A DNA stretch of 64,000 nucleotides from an uncultured Bacteroidia bacterium (GCA_902791865.1 CADAXK010000004.1:62001-126000); one strand, 5' to 3'; shown: positions 17,223 through 26,602, counted from the stretch's first letter. The notes: a model not told the origin generated them from the sequence alone. Program-made: numbers and translations.

Positions 17223-18101
17223 TTAGTTTTCGCTTTGACGCGAATGTTTCCACCTTCTGTGCGACCAAAGCCAATATTCAGGACACTGCCTTATATCTTC
17301 CTCCAACCTCTTGAAATACAACTTAGTAATCTCGCCCTGCGCATACTGCTGCGGATTGTCGATAAGTTTCTCGAATGTCAGTTTGTAATGTCCGCGCTTG
17401 GGCTTCCAAATCTTCATATAAAGAGCTGGAAGATTCATTTTTTTCGCATACGCCTCAGGTCCGTGAATGCAAGCGGTATCGTGATTCAAAAAATCGAGCC
17501 ATATTGCCCGTTCAAGGTTAGACGGACTTTGGTCGGCAGCCATAATCACGCCAATAGGCTTTTCGGGCGGAGTTGCAAACACCGACTTTGTCTGCTGCAC
17601 AGGCACCATCTTCATTCCAAAACGACTACGGCGAGCGACACCATAATGCTCTGAATATGGATTTGTCAGCGGAAGATACAAGGCAACTGTCTGATGCTTG
17701 ATTGCCATATCGGTTCCCAACATTCCGTATTCCCAGTTCCCGTAATGGCTAGTTATAAGCAAAACCGACTGTCCCCGGTCGAAATATTCATTTGGAACAT
17801 CCGCATTTTCAATGACATAACGCTTTTTTATCTGCTTTTCCGAAATTGTCATACCCTTGATTGCCTCAAGCGTAACATCCGCCAGATGGCGATAGAACTT
17901 CTTTGCCAACTGTTTAATTTCCTTTTCTGATTTCTCTGGAAATGAAGATTTTAGATTTCCAAACACGACCTTTTTCCTATATCCTGCAATGTAATAAACA
18001 ACAAAGTAGAACACATCCGCCCAGAAATACAGCAGGAAAAACGGCGTTATGCGCGAACATAGCACCAAAAAGCGAAACGACAGATATTCCAGACGCTTCA
18101 T
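17223..18101 (-). CDS. LpxL/HtrB-type lipid A acyltransferase
   Basis: A 292-residue inner-membrane acyltransferase of the LpxL/LpxM family, which adds secondary acyl chains to Kdo-lipid A precursors. The H-x4-E catalytic motif is HYGNWE (His119, Glu124); an N-terminal hydrophobic segment anchors it. The downstream AADQSP segment is also typical. The start codon shares one base with the rpe stop (TAATG), showing tight coupling. Which acyl position it modifies cannot be read. Confidence 0.85.
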   Translation of the reverse strand: MKRLEYLSFRFLVLCSRITPFFLLYFWADVFYFVVYYIAGYRKKVVFGNLKSSFPEKSEKEIKQLAKKFYRHLADVTLEAIKGMTISEKQIKKRYVIENADVPNEYFDRGQSVLLITSHYGNWEYGMLGTDMAIKHQTVALYLPLTNPYSEHYGVARRSRFGMKMVPVQQTKSVFATPPEKPIGVIMAADQSPSNLERAIWLDFLNHDTACIHGPEAYAKKMNLPALYMKIWKPKRGHYKLTFEKLIDNPQQYAQGEITKLYFKRLEEDIRQCPEYWLWSHRRWKHSRQSEN

Positions 18102-18754
18102 TATAAAGTTTTTAACTTCGCAATTGCTTCCGCTGGATTTTCTGCACCAAAGACAGCACTACCCGCCACAAGCGCATTTGCACCAGCCTTGACAATCTCG
18201 CGGTGGTTCTGCGTATCAACGCCTCCGTCAACTTCGATTATGACTTCAGGATTCACAACATCGGCAATGTTGCGCAGTTCCGAAATCTTTTTCAAACTAT
18301 TCTTTATAAACGACTGTCCGCCAAATCCCGGATTAACCGACATTATCAGCACCAAGTCTATTTCGGGCAAAATGTCCTCGAGCAACTTAACCGATGTATG
18401 CGGATTCACCGAAACGCCAGCCTTCATTCCGTGAGCCTTGATTTCCTGCACCGTGCGATGCAAGTGAGTACAAGCCTCGTAATGAACGGTAAGCACATCG
18501 GCACCAGCCTTGGCAAACGCCTCAATGTAGCGTTCCGGCTGAACAATCATCAGATGAACATCCAAAGGTTTCTGCGCCAACTTCTTGACACTCTTTACAA
18601 TCGGCAAACCGAATGAAATGTTCGGTACAAACACGCCGTCCATAATATCGAGGTGAAACCAGTCGGCCTCGCTGGAGTTTATCATTTCTATATCATCGGC
18701 AAGATGATTGAAATCTGCCGAAAGCAAAGATGGGGATACGATTATTTTCTTCAT
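18101..18754 (-). CDS. rpe: Ribulose-phosphate 3-epimerase
   Basis: A 217-residue TIM-barrel enzyme interconverting ribulose-5-phosphate and xylulose-5-phosphate in the pentose phosphate pathway. The signatures LDIMDGVFVPNISFG, VHYEA, MSVNPGFGGQSF and EVDGGV carry the metal and phosphate ligands. Its length is normal. It is the first gene of a three-gene unit with the lipid A acyltransferase and the MBL hydrolase. A word-like repeat tract separates it from the sigma-54 regulator upstream. Confidence 0.95.
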   Translation of the reverse strand: MKKIIVSPSLLSADFNHLADDIEMINSSEADWFHLDIMDGVFVPNISFGLPIVKSVKKLAQKPLDVHLMIVQPERYIEAFAKAGADVLTVHYEACTHLHRTVQEIKAHGMKAGVSVNPHTSVKLLEDILPEIDLVLIMSVNPGFGGQSFIKNSLKKISELRNIADVVNPEVIIEVDGGVDTQNHREIVKAGANALVAGSAVFGAENPAEAIAKLKTL

Positions 18755-18769
18755 AGTTCTAATATTTAT

Positions 18770-18843
18770 GGCTCACAGGCTAAAAGGCTGACAGGCTAAA
18801 AGCCAATTGACTGCAAGACTGTTAGACTGCTCGACTGTTAGCC
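18770..18843. repeat. Word-like intergenic repeat
   Basis: Short recurring words (CACAGGCTAAAAGGCTGACAG, AGACTGTTAGACTG, CTCGACTGTTAGCC) fill the gap between rpe and the regulator gene. The same vocabulary occurs at 1084-1168 and 11083-11140. Confidence 0.5.
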
Positions 18844-18844
18844 G

Positions 18845-20005
18845 TTAAAACACATTTGCATAATTCTTTACATCATCGGCTGTAATTTCGTTTCCGCACA
18901 GAATCACAAGCCTTTCAATCACATTGCGAAGTTCTCGGATATTTCCACGCCAGTTAATCTTTTTCAGTTCGGCAATGGCATCATCGGTAATTTTCTTCAC
19001 TGGGAAATTCTGTTCTTCGCAGCAAGTCTTGATAAAATCGTCAACCAGCAGAGGAATATCATCAACGCGCTCATTCAAGGTTGGTACATGGATTAAAATC
19101 ACGCTAAGACGGTGGTACAAATCCTCGCGGAAATTTCCCTTCTCGATTTCTTCGCGCAGATTCTTGTTGGTTGCAGCCACAACACGCACATTTACTGTTA
19201 CATCCTTGTCGCTTCCGATGCGTGTAATTCTGCTCTCCTGCAAAGCGCGAAGCACCTTTGCCTGAGCTGCAAGGCTCATATCGCCAATCTCGTCAAGGAA
19301 AAGCGTACCGCCGTCGGCCTGCTCGAACTTGCCAGCCTTGTCCTTAACGGCACCGGTAAACGAACCCTTAACATGACCAAATAACTCACTTTCAATAAGT
19401 TCCGATGGAATAGCAGCGCAGTTGACCTCGACAAACGGAGCCGAAGCGCGATTGCTCTTCTCGTGAATCCAATGAGCCACAGCCTCCTTGCCAGTACCGT
19501 TGCTACCGGTTATCAGCACACGGGCATCAGTTGGCGCAACGCGGTCAATCATCTCCTTGACTTTCTTCATTTCGGGCGTTTCGCCTATCATCTTGTACTT
19601 TGAGTTCACTTTCTTTTTCAAGGTCTTTGTTTCGGTAACCAATGTGGAACGGTCGAGAGCATTGCGCAATGTCACCAGCATACGGTTCAAGTCCAAGGGC
19701 TTCTGAATGTAGTCGAAAGCGCCTTTCTTTATCGACTCCACAGCCGTATCGATATCGCCGTGCCCCGAAATCATTACAATAGGAAGTTCCGGAAAACTGT
19801 CGTGCAACTTTGCAAGCACCTCCATTCCATCCATCTTCGGCATTTTTATATCGCAGAACACCGCATCAAACTTTGTTTCGGATGCCTTGCGGAAACCCTG
19901 TTCTCCGTCCTCGGCAACTTCCACCTTATGTCCCTCAAGACCAAGTATGTCGCTCAATGTGTTACGAATGCTTCGTTCATCGTCAATCACAAGAATCTTA
20001 GCCAT
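18845..20005 (-). CDS. Sigma-54 response regulator lacking a DNA-binding domain
   Basis: A 386-residue NtrC-family protein. The receiver domain spans residues 1-120 (phospho-acceptor Asp52 in CDIKMP), and the AAA+ sigma-54 activation domain about 140-370, with Walker A GSNGTGKE and a GSFTGA loop that contacts sigma-54. The protein ends at NEITADDVKNYANVF, right after the AAA+ lid, so the usual C-terminal Fis-type helix-turn-helix is absent. It should therefore activate sigma-54 holoenzyme from solution or through partners, as HTH-less activators such as FlgR do. The start at 20005 (MAKILVIDDE) gives the standard receiver N-terminus. No kinase is adjacent. Confidence 0.9.
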   Translation of the reverse strand: MAKILVIDDERSIRNTLSDILGLEGHKVEVAEDGEQGFRKASETKFDAVFCDIKMPKMDGMEVLAKLHDSFPELPIVMISGHGDIDTAVESIKKGAFDYIQKPLDLNRMLVTLRNALDRSTLVTETKTLKKKVNSKYKMIGETPEMKKVKEMIDRVAPTDARVLITGSNGTGKEAVAHWIHEKSNRASAPFVEVNCAAIPSELIESELFGHVKGSFTGAVKDKAGKFEQADGGTLFLDEIGDMSLAAQAKVLRALQESRITRIGSDKDVTVNVRVVAATNKNLREEIEKGNFREDLYHRLSVILIHVPTLNERVDDIPLLVDDFIKTCCEEQNFPVKKITDDAIAELKKINWRGNIRELRNVIERLVILCGNEITADDVKNYANVF

Positions 20006-20029
20006 AATTATATAGTTTTTATTATGGTG

Positions 20030-20037
20030 CAAAGATA
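20030..20037 (-). promoter_or_regulatory. -7 element TATCTTTG of the sigma-54 regulator gene
   Basis: A minus-strand TATCTTTG matches TAnnTTTG, 24 nt before the ATG at 20005. Confidence 0.45.
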
Positions 20038-20135
20038 AAGGTTTTAAATAAAAGATATTGACTTGAAGTGAAAAAAGAAAGATTTCACGAAAACCAATAT
20101 TTTTTCGTTTCTTTGCATCATTAAATAATACGAAT

Positions 20136-21479
20136 ATGTCAAACGATGCATTAATGGCTGTTAGTCCGATTGACGGACGCTACTACTCTAAGACAAAGGA
20201 ACTTAGAGAATATTTTTCGGAATATGCACTGATAAGATACCGCGTTAGGATTGAAATCGAATATTTCATAGAACTTACAAAAAAAGACATTCCTCAACTC
20301 AAAGGCTTCGATAAAAGCAAATACGAACTTCTGCGTAGCCTGTACCAAAATTTCACCGCTGAGGATGCCGAAAAAGTAAAAAACATCGAAAAGACAACCA
20401 ACCACGATGTGAAGGCTGTCGAATATTTCATAAAGGAGTTCTTCGATGCACACAACCTGTCGCAGTACAAGGAGTTCATACATTTCGGACTAACCTCGCA
20501 GGACATCAACAACACAGCCACGCCTCTCCTACTTAAGGAAGCTGTTGAGAACGAGTATCTTCCCCGTCTGGCAAATACAGTGGCAACAATCGCCAACCTC
20601 GCCGACGAATGGAAAGACATCCCGATGCTTGCCCGCACCCACGGACAGCCTGCCTCCCCCACTCGACTAGGCAAAGAAATGAATGTCTTTGTCGTCCGCC
20701 TCAACGAGCAAACCAGACAACTGAAACAAATCCCATTCAGTGCAAAGTTTGGTGGTGCAACCGGCAACTTCAACGCTCACAATGTGGCATTCCCGCACAT
20801 CGACTGGATGGCTTTCGGAAACAAGTTCGTAAACGAAACCTTGGGTCTGCACCGCAGTTGTCCGACCACGCAAATCGAGCACTACGACAACATTGCCGCA
20901 CTAATGCACTGCATGGCAAGAATCAACACCATATTCATTGATTTTGCACGCGACATCTGGACATACGTCTCAATGGAATATTTCAAGCAGAAAATCAAAG
21001 CTGGCGAAGTCGGTTCGAGCGCAATGCCACACAAGGTGAATCCGATAGATTTCGAAAACGCTGAAGGCAACCTCGGAATCGCCAACGCCATCTGCGAACA
21101 CCTTGCACGCAAACTGCCTATAAGCCGCCTGCAACGCGACCTTACCGACTCAACAGTTCTTCGCAACCTTGGCGTGCCTATGGGACACATTTTCATAGCA
21201 TTGGCATCGCTCGACAAGGGAATGTCGAAACTTTTGCTCAACCGCGAAAAGATTGACGCCGACCTCGAAAACAACTGGATGGTCGTCGCCGAAGCAATTC
21301 AGACCATTCTTCGCCGTGAAAACTACCCTAATCCATACGAAGCACTCAAGGCTCTCACAAGAACCAACGCAAAAGTCACCCACCAGACTTTCATCGACTT
21401 CATCGGCGGACTCGATGTCAGCGAAGATGTGAAGGCTGAACTTATGCAGATAACACCGTTCAACTACACGGGAATATGA
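20136..21479 (+). CDS. purB: Adenylosuccinate lyase
   Basis: A 447-residue fumarase/aspartase superfamily enzyme acting twice in purine synthesis: it splits SAICAR to AICAR and adenylosuccinate to AMP, releasing fumarate. The signature SSAMPHKVNPIDFENAEGN carries the catalytic Ser loop, and ARTHGQPASPTRLGKE carries the catalytic His. The length matches the E. coli type. It overlaps the start of the ABC exporter gene by four bases (ATGA), so the two are translationally coupled. Confidence 0.95.
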   Translation: MSNDALMAVSPIDGRYYSKTKELREYFSEYALIRYRVRIEIEYFIELTKKDIPQLKGFDKSKYELLRSLYQNFTAEDAEKVKNIEKTTNHDVKAVEYFIKEFFDAHNLSQYKEFIHFGLTSQDINNTATPLLLKEAVENEYLPRLANTVATIANLADEWKDIPMLARTHGQPASPTRLGKEMNVFVVRLNEQTRQLKQIPFSAKFGGATGNFNAHNVAFPHIDWMAFGNKFVNETLGLHRSCPTTQIEHYDNIAALMHCMARINTIFIDFARDIWTYVSMEYFKQKIKAGEVGSSAMPHKVNPIDFENAEGNLGIANAICEHLARKLPISRLQRDLTDSTVLRNLGVPMGHIFIALASLDKGMSKLLLNREKIDADLENNWMVVAEAIQTILRRENYPNPYEALKALTRTNAKVTHQTFIDFIGGLDVSEDVKAELMQITPFNYTGI

Positions 21480-23299
21480 AAGACATCCTGAAAGTCACAA
21501 GATACATTCTGCCATACAAGGGATATGCATTGCTGAACATATTGTTCAACACATTGTCATCAATATTCAGCTTATGCTCGTTCACCATGGTAATACCTTT
21601 CCTTGGAATACTTTTCAACACGCAGGAACCTGTAAGAGACTTGGTAGAAATGAGCATCACCGACATCGAATCGATGAAGCACAACTTCTACTACTGGCTC
21701 ACGACAATAATCGACAATAACGGCAAACTTACTGCTCTCATTACAATATCAAGCATCGTAGCAATCGCCGCATTCCTGAAAACAGGCACTGCATATCTGG
21801 CAAACCACTTCATTGTGCCGATTCGCAACGGTGTCATTAGAGACATCCGCAACTCGCTGTTTAAAAGGACATTATATCTTTCAATCGCCTACTTTACCGA
21901 AGAGAAGAAAGGAAACATAATCTCTCGAATGACAAACGATGTGCAGGAAATCGACTGGGGAATCGGCAGTTCGCTCGAAATGTTTTTCCGCGACCCGCTC
22001 AAAATCCTCATCTACCTGATTTCAATGTGCGTAATTAGTTGGAAATTAACGATTTTCGCTTTCATCCTGCTTCCAATTTTCGGTATTCTGATTGGAAAGA
22101 CTGGTCGGTCACTAAGAAAAACCTCTATGACAGGTCAGGAACAGATGGGCGGACTTCTGGCACAAATCGATGAAATGATTGGCGGACTGCGCGTCATAAA
22201 GGCTTTCAATGCCGAAAACCACATCGACACCAAATTCGAGCAAGCCAACGAAGAATACACTACCTTGATGAACAAGGTACACCGCCGCCGTTTTCTTGCA
22301 AGTCCGCTGAGCGAATTTCTTGGAACAATAGCAGTAATTATAATATTGTGTTTCGGCGGAACAATGATTCTTTCGGAAAACAGCACTCTTTCACCAGAAG
22401 CACTCATCGGATACCTTGTAATATTCAGTCAGATTATTCAGCCGGCAAAAACACTTTCGACAGGCTGGTTCAATGTGAAGAAGGCAATGGCATCAGTTGA
22501 CCGTGTTAACGAAATACTTGATGCACAAAACCCGATAATCAACTCTCAAGGCAACGAAGAAATTGCAGAGTTCAAGGATGAAATAGAGTTTCGTAATGTA
22601 AAATTCTCGTATAATGCAGAAACTGAAGTACTGCACGGAATCAATTTCAAGATAAAGAAAGGTCAGACGATAGCACTTGTCGGGCAGAGCGGTTCGGGAA
22701 AATCGACAATAGTTGACCTTATACCGCGCTTCTACGATGTAACCGATGGCGAAATCCTAATTAACGGCAAGAACATACGCGACTACAAGCTCAAGCAACT
22801 TCGTGATTTGATGGGCTATGTTAACCAAGTACCTATCCTATTCAACGACAGCATATACAACAACATTACGCTCGGATTGGAAGGAATATCGAAGGACGAT
22901 GTCGTGCGAGCCTCAAAGATAGCCAACGCCTACGACTTCATTATGGAAACCGAAAATGGCTTCGACACCAACATTGGTGATGGCGGTTGCAAATTGTCCG
23001 GTGGTCAGCGACAAAGAATAAGCATTGCCCGCGCACTGCTGAAAAATCCGCCGATTTTGATTCTCGATGAAGCTACATCGGCACTAGATACCGAATCGGA
23101 ACGCCTTGTGCAGGAAGCAATAGAACATCTAATGAAAAACAGGACATCGGTTGTCGTTGCACACAGACTTTCAACCATCAAGAATGCCGACCTAATAATC
23201 GTGCTCAGCGATGGCAAAATAGTAGAAACTGGCAAACACGATGAACTTATTGCAAAACAAGGAACTTACTATAGACTTCACACTTTACAAAATTCATAA
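21476..23299 (+). CDS. ABC exporter, MsbA-like half-transporter
   Basis: A 607-residue fused membrane and ATPase subunit that would work as a homodimer in the inner membrane. Six transmembrane segments occupy residues 15-330; the nucleotide-binding domain has Walker A GQSGSGKST, signature LSGGQRQRISIARALL, and Walker B ILILDEATSALD. It resembles lipid-flipping MsbA-type exporters; lipid A or another lipid is the likely cargo, but substrate choice is inferred. It is coupled to purB and followed 3 bp later by the DUF192 lipoprotein gene. Confidence 0.9.
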   Translation: MKDILKVTRYILPYKGYALLNILFNTLSSIFSLCSFTMVIPFLGILFNTQEPVRDLVEMSITDIESMKHNFYYWLTTIIDNNGKLTALITISSIVAIAAFLKTGTAYLANHFIVPIRNGVIRDIRNSLFKRTLYLSIAYFTEEKKGNIISRMTNDVQEIDWGIGSSLEMFFRDPLKILIYLISMCVISWKLTIFAFILLPIFGILIGKTGRSLRKTSMTGQEQMGGLLAQIDEMIGGLRVIKAFNAENHIDTKFEQANEEYTTLMNKVHRRRFLASPLSEFLGTIAVIIILCFGGTMILSENSTLSPEALIGYLVIFSQIIQPAKTLSTGWFNVKKAMASVDRVNEILDAQNPIINSQGNEEIAEFKDEIEFRNVKFSYNAETEVLHGINFKIKKGQTIALVGQSGSGKSTIVDLIPRFYDVTDGEILINGKNIRDYKLKQLRDLMGYVNQVPILFNDSIYNNITLGLEGISKDDVVRASKIANAYDFIMETENGFDTNIGDGGCKLSGGQRQRISIARALLKNPPILILDEATSALDTESERLVQEAIEHLMKNRTSVVVAHRLSTIKNADLIIVLSDGKIVETGKHDELIAKQGTYYRLHTLQNS

Positions 23300-23301
23300 A
23301 T

Positions 23302-23826
23302 ATGAAAATCAAAGTATTAGCATACATTTTATTATTTGCAATTGCATTAACATCATGCAACAAAACACCAAAGCCCAAAGGTCCAAGCAACGGCAACAAA
23401 CCATCAAAAGAGTTGAAAGTGAAAAAATACGATTTTGACAATCCGCCAGAATTCCGCAAGGACGGCGAACTGCAATTCATAAATGCTAGCGATTCGGTAA
23501 TTTTCAGCATCGACATGGAGCTGGCTACCAACGAGGAAGAACACGCACGCGGACTAATGTTCCGCAAGGAAATGGATGAAAACAAGGGTATGCTTTTCAT
23601 ATTCCCCTACGAAGACTGGCGCTCGTTCTGGATGCACAACACTCTGATACCACTTGACATCATCTATGTAAACGCAAACAGAGAAGTCGTAAGTATATGC
23701 AAGAATACCAACACATTGGATGATACATCTCTCCCATCTGAAGCCCCAGCAATGTACGTAATCGAAATAAATGCTGGTCTTTGCGACAAATACGGAATCG
23801 ATAAGGGAACAACTGTAAATTTCTAA
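23302..23826 (+). CDS. DUF192 family lipoprotein
   Basis: A 174-residue lipoprotein: the signal peptide ends at ALTSC (Cys19), then a Lys/Pro-rich linker and a DUF192 domain from about residue 60, recognised by the RGLMFRKEMDENKGMLFIF and FWMHNTLIPLDIIYV segments. DUF192 is a small beta-barrel of unknown function common in secreted bacterial proteins. It starts 3 bp after the ABC exporter stop, so it is the third gene of the purB unit. Confidence 0.85.
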   Translation: MKIKVLAYILLFAIALTSCNKTPKPKGPSNGNKPSKELKVKKYDFDNPPEFRKDGELQFINASDSVIFSIDMELATNEEEHARGLMFRKEMDENKGMLFIFPYEDWRSFWMHNTLIPLDIIYVNANREVVSICKNTNTLDDTSLPSEAPAMYVIEINAGLCDKYGIDKGTTVNF

Positions 23827-23902
23827 AGGCAACCTCATTCATAAAGCATAAAGTAGCATTGCTACCTTATAAAAAAGGACAATGCATGCATCGTCCCAAA
23901 CA

Positions 23903-23936
23903 AAAAAACGGCGACCGCCTAAGCAATCGCCGTTTT
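23903..23936. terminator. Bidirectional terminator between DUF192 and hsp20 genes
   Basis: Perfect stem AAAACGGCGA / TCGCCGTTTT with a 12-nt loop. The T run is better on the minus strand (hsp20); it also faces the end of the purB unit. Confidence 0.85.
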
Positions 23937-23956
23937 GAATATAAAACTGAATACAA

Positions 23957-24427
23957 CTATTGAATTGTAATCTGTCGAGTTGCTGGAGCCTTTTCTACAA
24001 CTTCCTTCTTAGGCAGGTCGATATTCAGAACCCCATGCTCCATCTTTGCCGAAATTCCTTCAACTTCTACATCCTCAGGAATTACGAAACTCTGCGAATA
24101 CGAAGCATACGAAAATTCCCTGCGCAACCATGTGCCGTTCTTTTCTTTCTTGTCGTTCTTTTCCTCCTTGTTTTCGTTCTTCTCAAGGGCAATTACGAGT
24201 TCGTTGTTCTCGTTGATGCTCAACTTGAAATCATCCTTTGTCATACCGGGAGCTGCAATCTGGATGTCGTAATCCTTTTCGGTCTCCTTAATGTTCACAG
24301 CAGGTGTAGCGAACTGCCTGCTGACAGGAACGCTCAAAAAATCGTCGCTGAAGAAATCTTCAAACATAGATGGAAGCCATGCGCTCGAATTCTGGTTTCT
24401 TCTCGAATGTCTAACTACTGGTAACAT
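23957..24427 (-). CDS. Small heat-shock protein Hsp20
   Basis: A 156-residue alpha-crystallin-type chaperone that binds unfolding proteins without ATP. The core from about residue 45 includes NIKETEKDYDIQIAAPGMTKDDF, the central acidic/Lys insert, and the C-terminal anchor ITIQ (IxI motif). The start at 24427 is chosen because GGAG lies about 10 nt upstream; the TTG two codons earlier is less likely. Upstream there is a sigma-54-type promoter (24502-24517) and three phased TGAC-N5-GTCA-like sites, so it is probably induced by an enhancer-binding protein. Confidence 0.92.
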   Translation of the reverse strand: MLPVVRHSRRNQNSSAWLPSMFEDFFSDDFLSVPVSRQFATPAVNIKETEKDYDIQIAAPGMTKDDFKLSINENNELVIALEKNENKEEKNDKKEKNGTWLRREFSYASYSQSFVIPEDVEVEGISAKMEHGVLNIDLPKKEVVEKAPATRQITIQ

Positions 24428-24501
24428 AATCAAATCTCCTATAATTTAAATTCTTTTTTACTTGTCCAGCCTGCCACTTTTGCAGGTTCGTGGGTAGATA
24501 T

Positions 24502-24517
24502 AGCAAACCGTAGGCCA
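24502..24517 (-). promoter_or_regulatory. Sigma-54 (-24/-12) promoter of hsp20
   Basis: On the minus strand TTGGCCTACGGTTTGC matches TTGGC-N7-TTGC, with GG and GC exactly 12 bp apart, the invariant sigma-54 spacing. The expected start site is near 24491, about 64 nt before the ATG. Confidence 0.6.
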
Positions 24518-24541
24518 ATGCCAAAATCCACGCATTATTCC

Positions 24542-24605
24542 TGACAATCAGTCATTTATATAGACATTTTGTCTATTTCAAGCAAATTTCAATGACAAAA
24601 TGACA
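24542..24605. promoter_or_regulatory. Three TGAC-N5-GTCA-type upstream sites of hsp20
   Basis: TGAC-aatca-GTCA (24542-24554), AGAC-atttt-GTCT (24562-24574, within a perfect 17-bp palindrome 24560-24576) and TGAC-aaaat-GACA (24593-24605; on the other strand TGTC-N5-GTCA). Centres are 20 and 31 bp apart, i.e. two and three helical turns. They lie about 50-115 bp upstream of the predicted start, the usual place for activator sites. The same motif precedes clpB. The rest of the gap to 24766 shows nothing recognisable. Confidence 0.6.
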
Positions 24606-24766
24606 CGTCCCCCTTTGTTTCCCAAAAGAGAACGAACATAAACTTTGAGATTTAACTTGCACATACAAACTCTGCATTTAGCCATCCAAAAAGAAAAAGC
24701 AAAGTTTTTTCAGTTTTTTCCATTAGTTTTGAAAAAAAAATCCCATATTCGCGACCGATTTTCGAG

Positions 24767-26551
24767 ATGAAGATAAATTTTAAGGAACGGTATCGTAAAT
24801 TCATGTTCTGGCGTGTGCGAAACATGTCGGATCGTACTTTCATGACAATACTTGCCTTCATTGTGGGTATTGCCGTTGGCTTGGCAGCCGTCGTAATGAA
24901 AAACTCGGTTCATCTTGTCCGCGAACTAGTTATCACAATCATCGACACTACGCACACTCCTTACCTATTCTTCGTATTTCCGGCAATCGGAATTCTGCTA
25001 ACCCTAATTTTCGTAAAGGTTTTCATCAAGAAGAAACTCGGGCACGGCATACCAATGGTACTATATAACATGTCGCAAAATGAGGGAAAAATCCCGAAAC
25101 ACAACATGTTCTCGCGTATCATAGGAAGTTCTCTCACTGTTGGCTTTGGCGGTTCTGTCGGGCTGGAAGGTCCAATCGTAGCAACAGGAGCTGCTATCGG
25201 CAGCAACATGGGACAACTTTTCCACCTGAAATACAAGCAAGTAATCCTGCTGATAGCCTGCGCATCAGCTGGAGCAATCGCATCAATATTCAAGGCACCA
25301 ATCGCAGGAATAATCTTCTCGATGGAAGTGATGATGCTCGACTTGTCAACGGCATCTCTCCTACCGCTTCTTGCAGCATCAATTTCAGCGACACTAACAT
25401 CCTACCTTTTCCTCGGACAAAATGTTGTGTACCCAATAGAACACACCGACCCGTTCATGCTCCACGACACTGGATTCCTAGTCGTATTTGGTATCCTGTG
25501 CGGATTGCTATCACTCTATTTCTCAAAACTTTACCTAGCACAAACCGAATGGTTCAAGAAGATAAATAACGACTGGGTAAAGTTCCTGATCGGTTCCATC
25601 TCGCTCGGTCTGCTGATTTTCCTGTTTCCGACCCTTTATGGCGAAGGCTTTGAAAGCATAAATGCGGCACTAAAAGGCGATTTTGATTTAATATACACCA
25701 ACACATTCTACTCATCAGCAGATTTTGCACACTCATTCTGGGGTATTGCACTAATACTCTTACTAATCCTGCTGCTAAAAGCATTTGCTACAGGCTGTAC
25801 TTTCGGAGCAGGAGGCGCTGGTGGTATTTTTGCTCCATCACTATTCCTCGGAGCAATACTCGGACTTCTTTTTGCTCACATCTGCAAGTATTTGGGATTT
25901 GAAATTTCCGTTGGCAACTATGCACTTATCGGAATGGCAGGACTTATAGGCGGCATAATGCACGCTCCTTTCACCGCAATATTCCTCATCGCCGAACTCA
26001 CTGGCGGATATTCGCTTTTTGTACCGCTGATGATTGTATCGACAATTTCATATTTCGTTGCCCGCGCAGCTATGCCAAATTCAGTTTACACAATACTGCT
26101 TGCTAAACGCGGAGAACTGCTTACACACAACGCCGACCGCAACATGCTTGCCATGATGAAACTTGAACAATACATCGAACGCAATTTCCTTACAATCCAT
26201 GAAGATGCAACGCTCGGCGATCTTACAAAAGTCATCTCCCATTCTACTCGAACAATATATGTTGTTGTCGATTCGGAAAACAACTTCAAGGGGCTTGTAT
26301 GGCTCGACCAGATAAAGCATTTGATTTTCAAGACAGAAATGTACGAAACCACAAAGGTAAAGGATTTGATGTTCTATCCGACAACGACCATAGAATACGG
26401 CATGAGCGTTCAGGAAGCAGCAGAACTTTTCGAAAACTCCAACAACTATAACATTGTCGTAATCGACAAGGGCAAATATGTGGGATTCGTCTCGCGTGCA
26501 ACCATCTTCTCGAACTACAGGAAGATGATAAAGGAATTTGCAAACGACTAA
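24767..26551 (+). CDS. ClC-family chloride transporter/channel with CBS pair
   Basis: A 594-residue membrane protein of the ClC family. The first 430 residues hold the membrane domain with GSVGLEGP (the GxEGP motif with the gating Glu) and GAGGAGGIFAPSLFLG (GxFxP), which line the anion pathway. The C-terminal 130 residues form two CBS domains, which sense nucleotides in related proteins. The gating Glu is kept, which fits both proton-coupled exchangers and channels. The neighbours do not suggest a special role. No clear promoter was identified. Confidence 0.9.
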   Translation: MKINFKERYRKFMFWRVRNMSDRTFMTILAFIVGIAVGLAAVVMKNSVHLVRELVITIIDTTHTPYLFFVFPAIGILLTLIFVKVFIKKKLGHGIPMVLYNMSQNEGKIPKHNMFSRIIGSSLTVGFGGSVGLEGPIVATGAAIGSNMGQLFHLKYKQVILLIACASAGAIASIFKAPIAGIIFSMEVMMLDLSTASLLPLLAASISATLTSYLFLGQNVVYPIEHTDPFMLHDTGFLVVFGILCGLLSLYFSKLYLAQTEWFKKINNDWVKFLIGSISLGLLIFLFPTLYGEGFESINAALKGDFDLIYTNTFYSSADFAHSFWGIALILLLILLLKAFATGCTFGAGGAGGIFAPSLFLGAILGLLFAHICKYLGFEISVGNYALIGMAGLIGGIMHAPFTAIFLIAELTGGYSLFVPLMIVSTISYFVARAAMPNSVYTILLAKRGELLTHNADRNMLAMMKLEQYIERNFLTIHEDATLGDLTKVISHSTRTIYVVVDSENNFKGLVWLDQIKHLIFKTEMYETTKVKDLMFYPTTTIEYGMSVQEAAELFENSNNYNIVVIDKGKYVGFVSRATIFSNYRKMIKEFAND

Positions 26552-26572
26552 AATCTAAGCACAAGCAGTCAC

Positions 26573-26602
26573 AAAAAAAAGGCGAAACCTTTCGGTTCCG
26601 CC
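26573..26602 (-). terminator. Terminator of lysS
   Basis: Minus strand GGCGGAACC-gaaa-GGTTTCGCC (one G-T pair, GNRA-type loop) followed by eight T. Confidence 0.9.
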
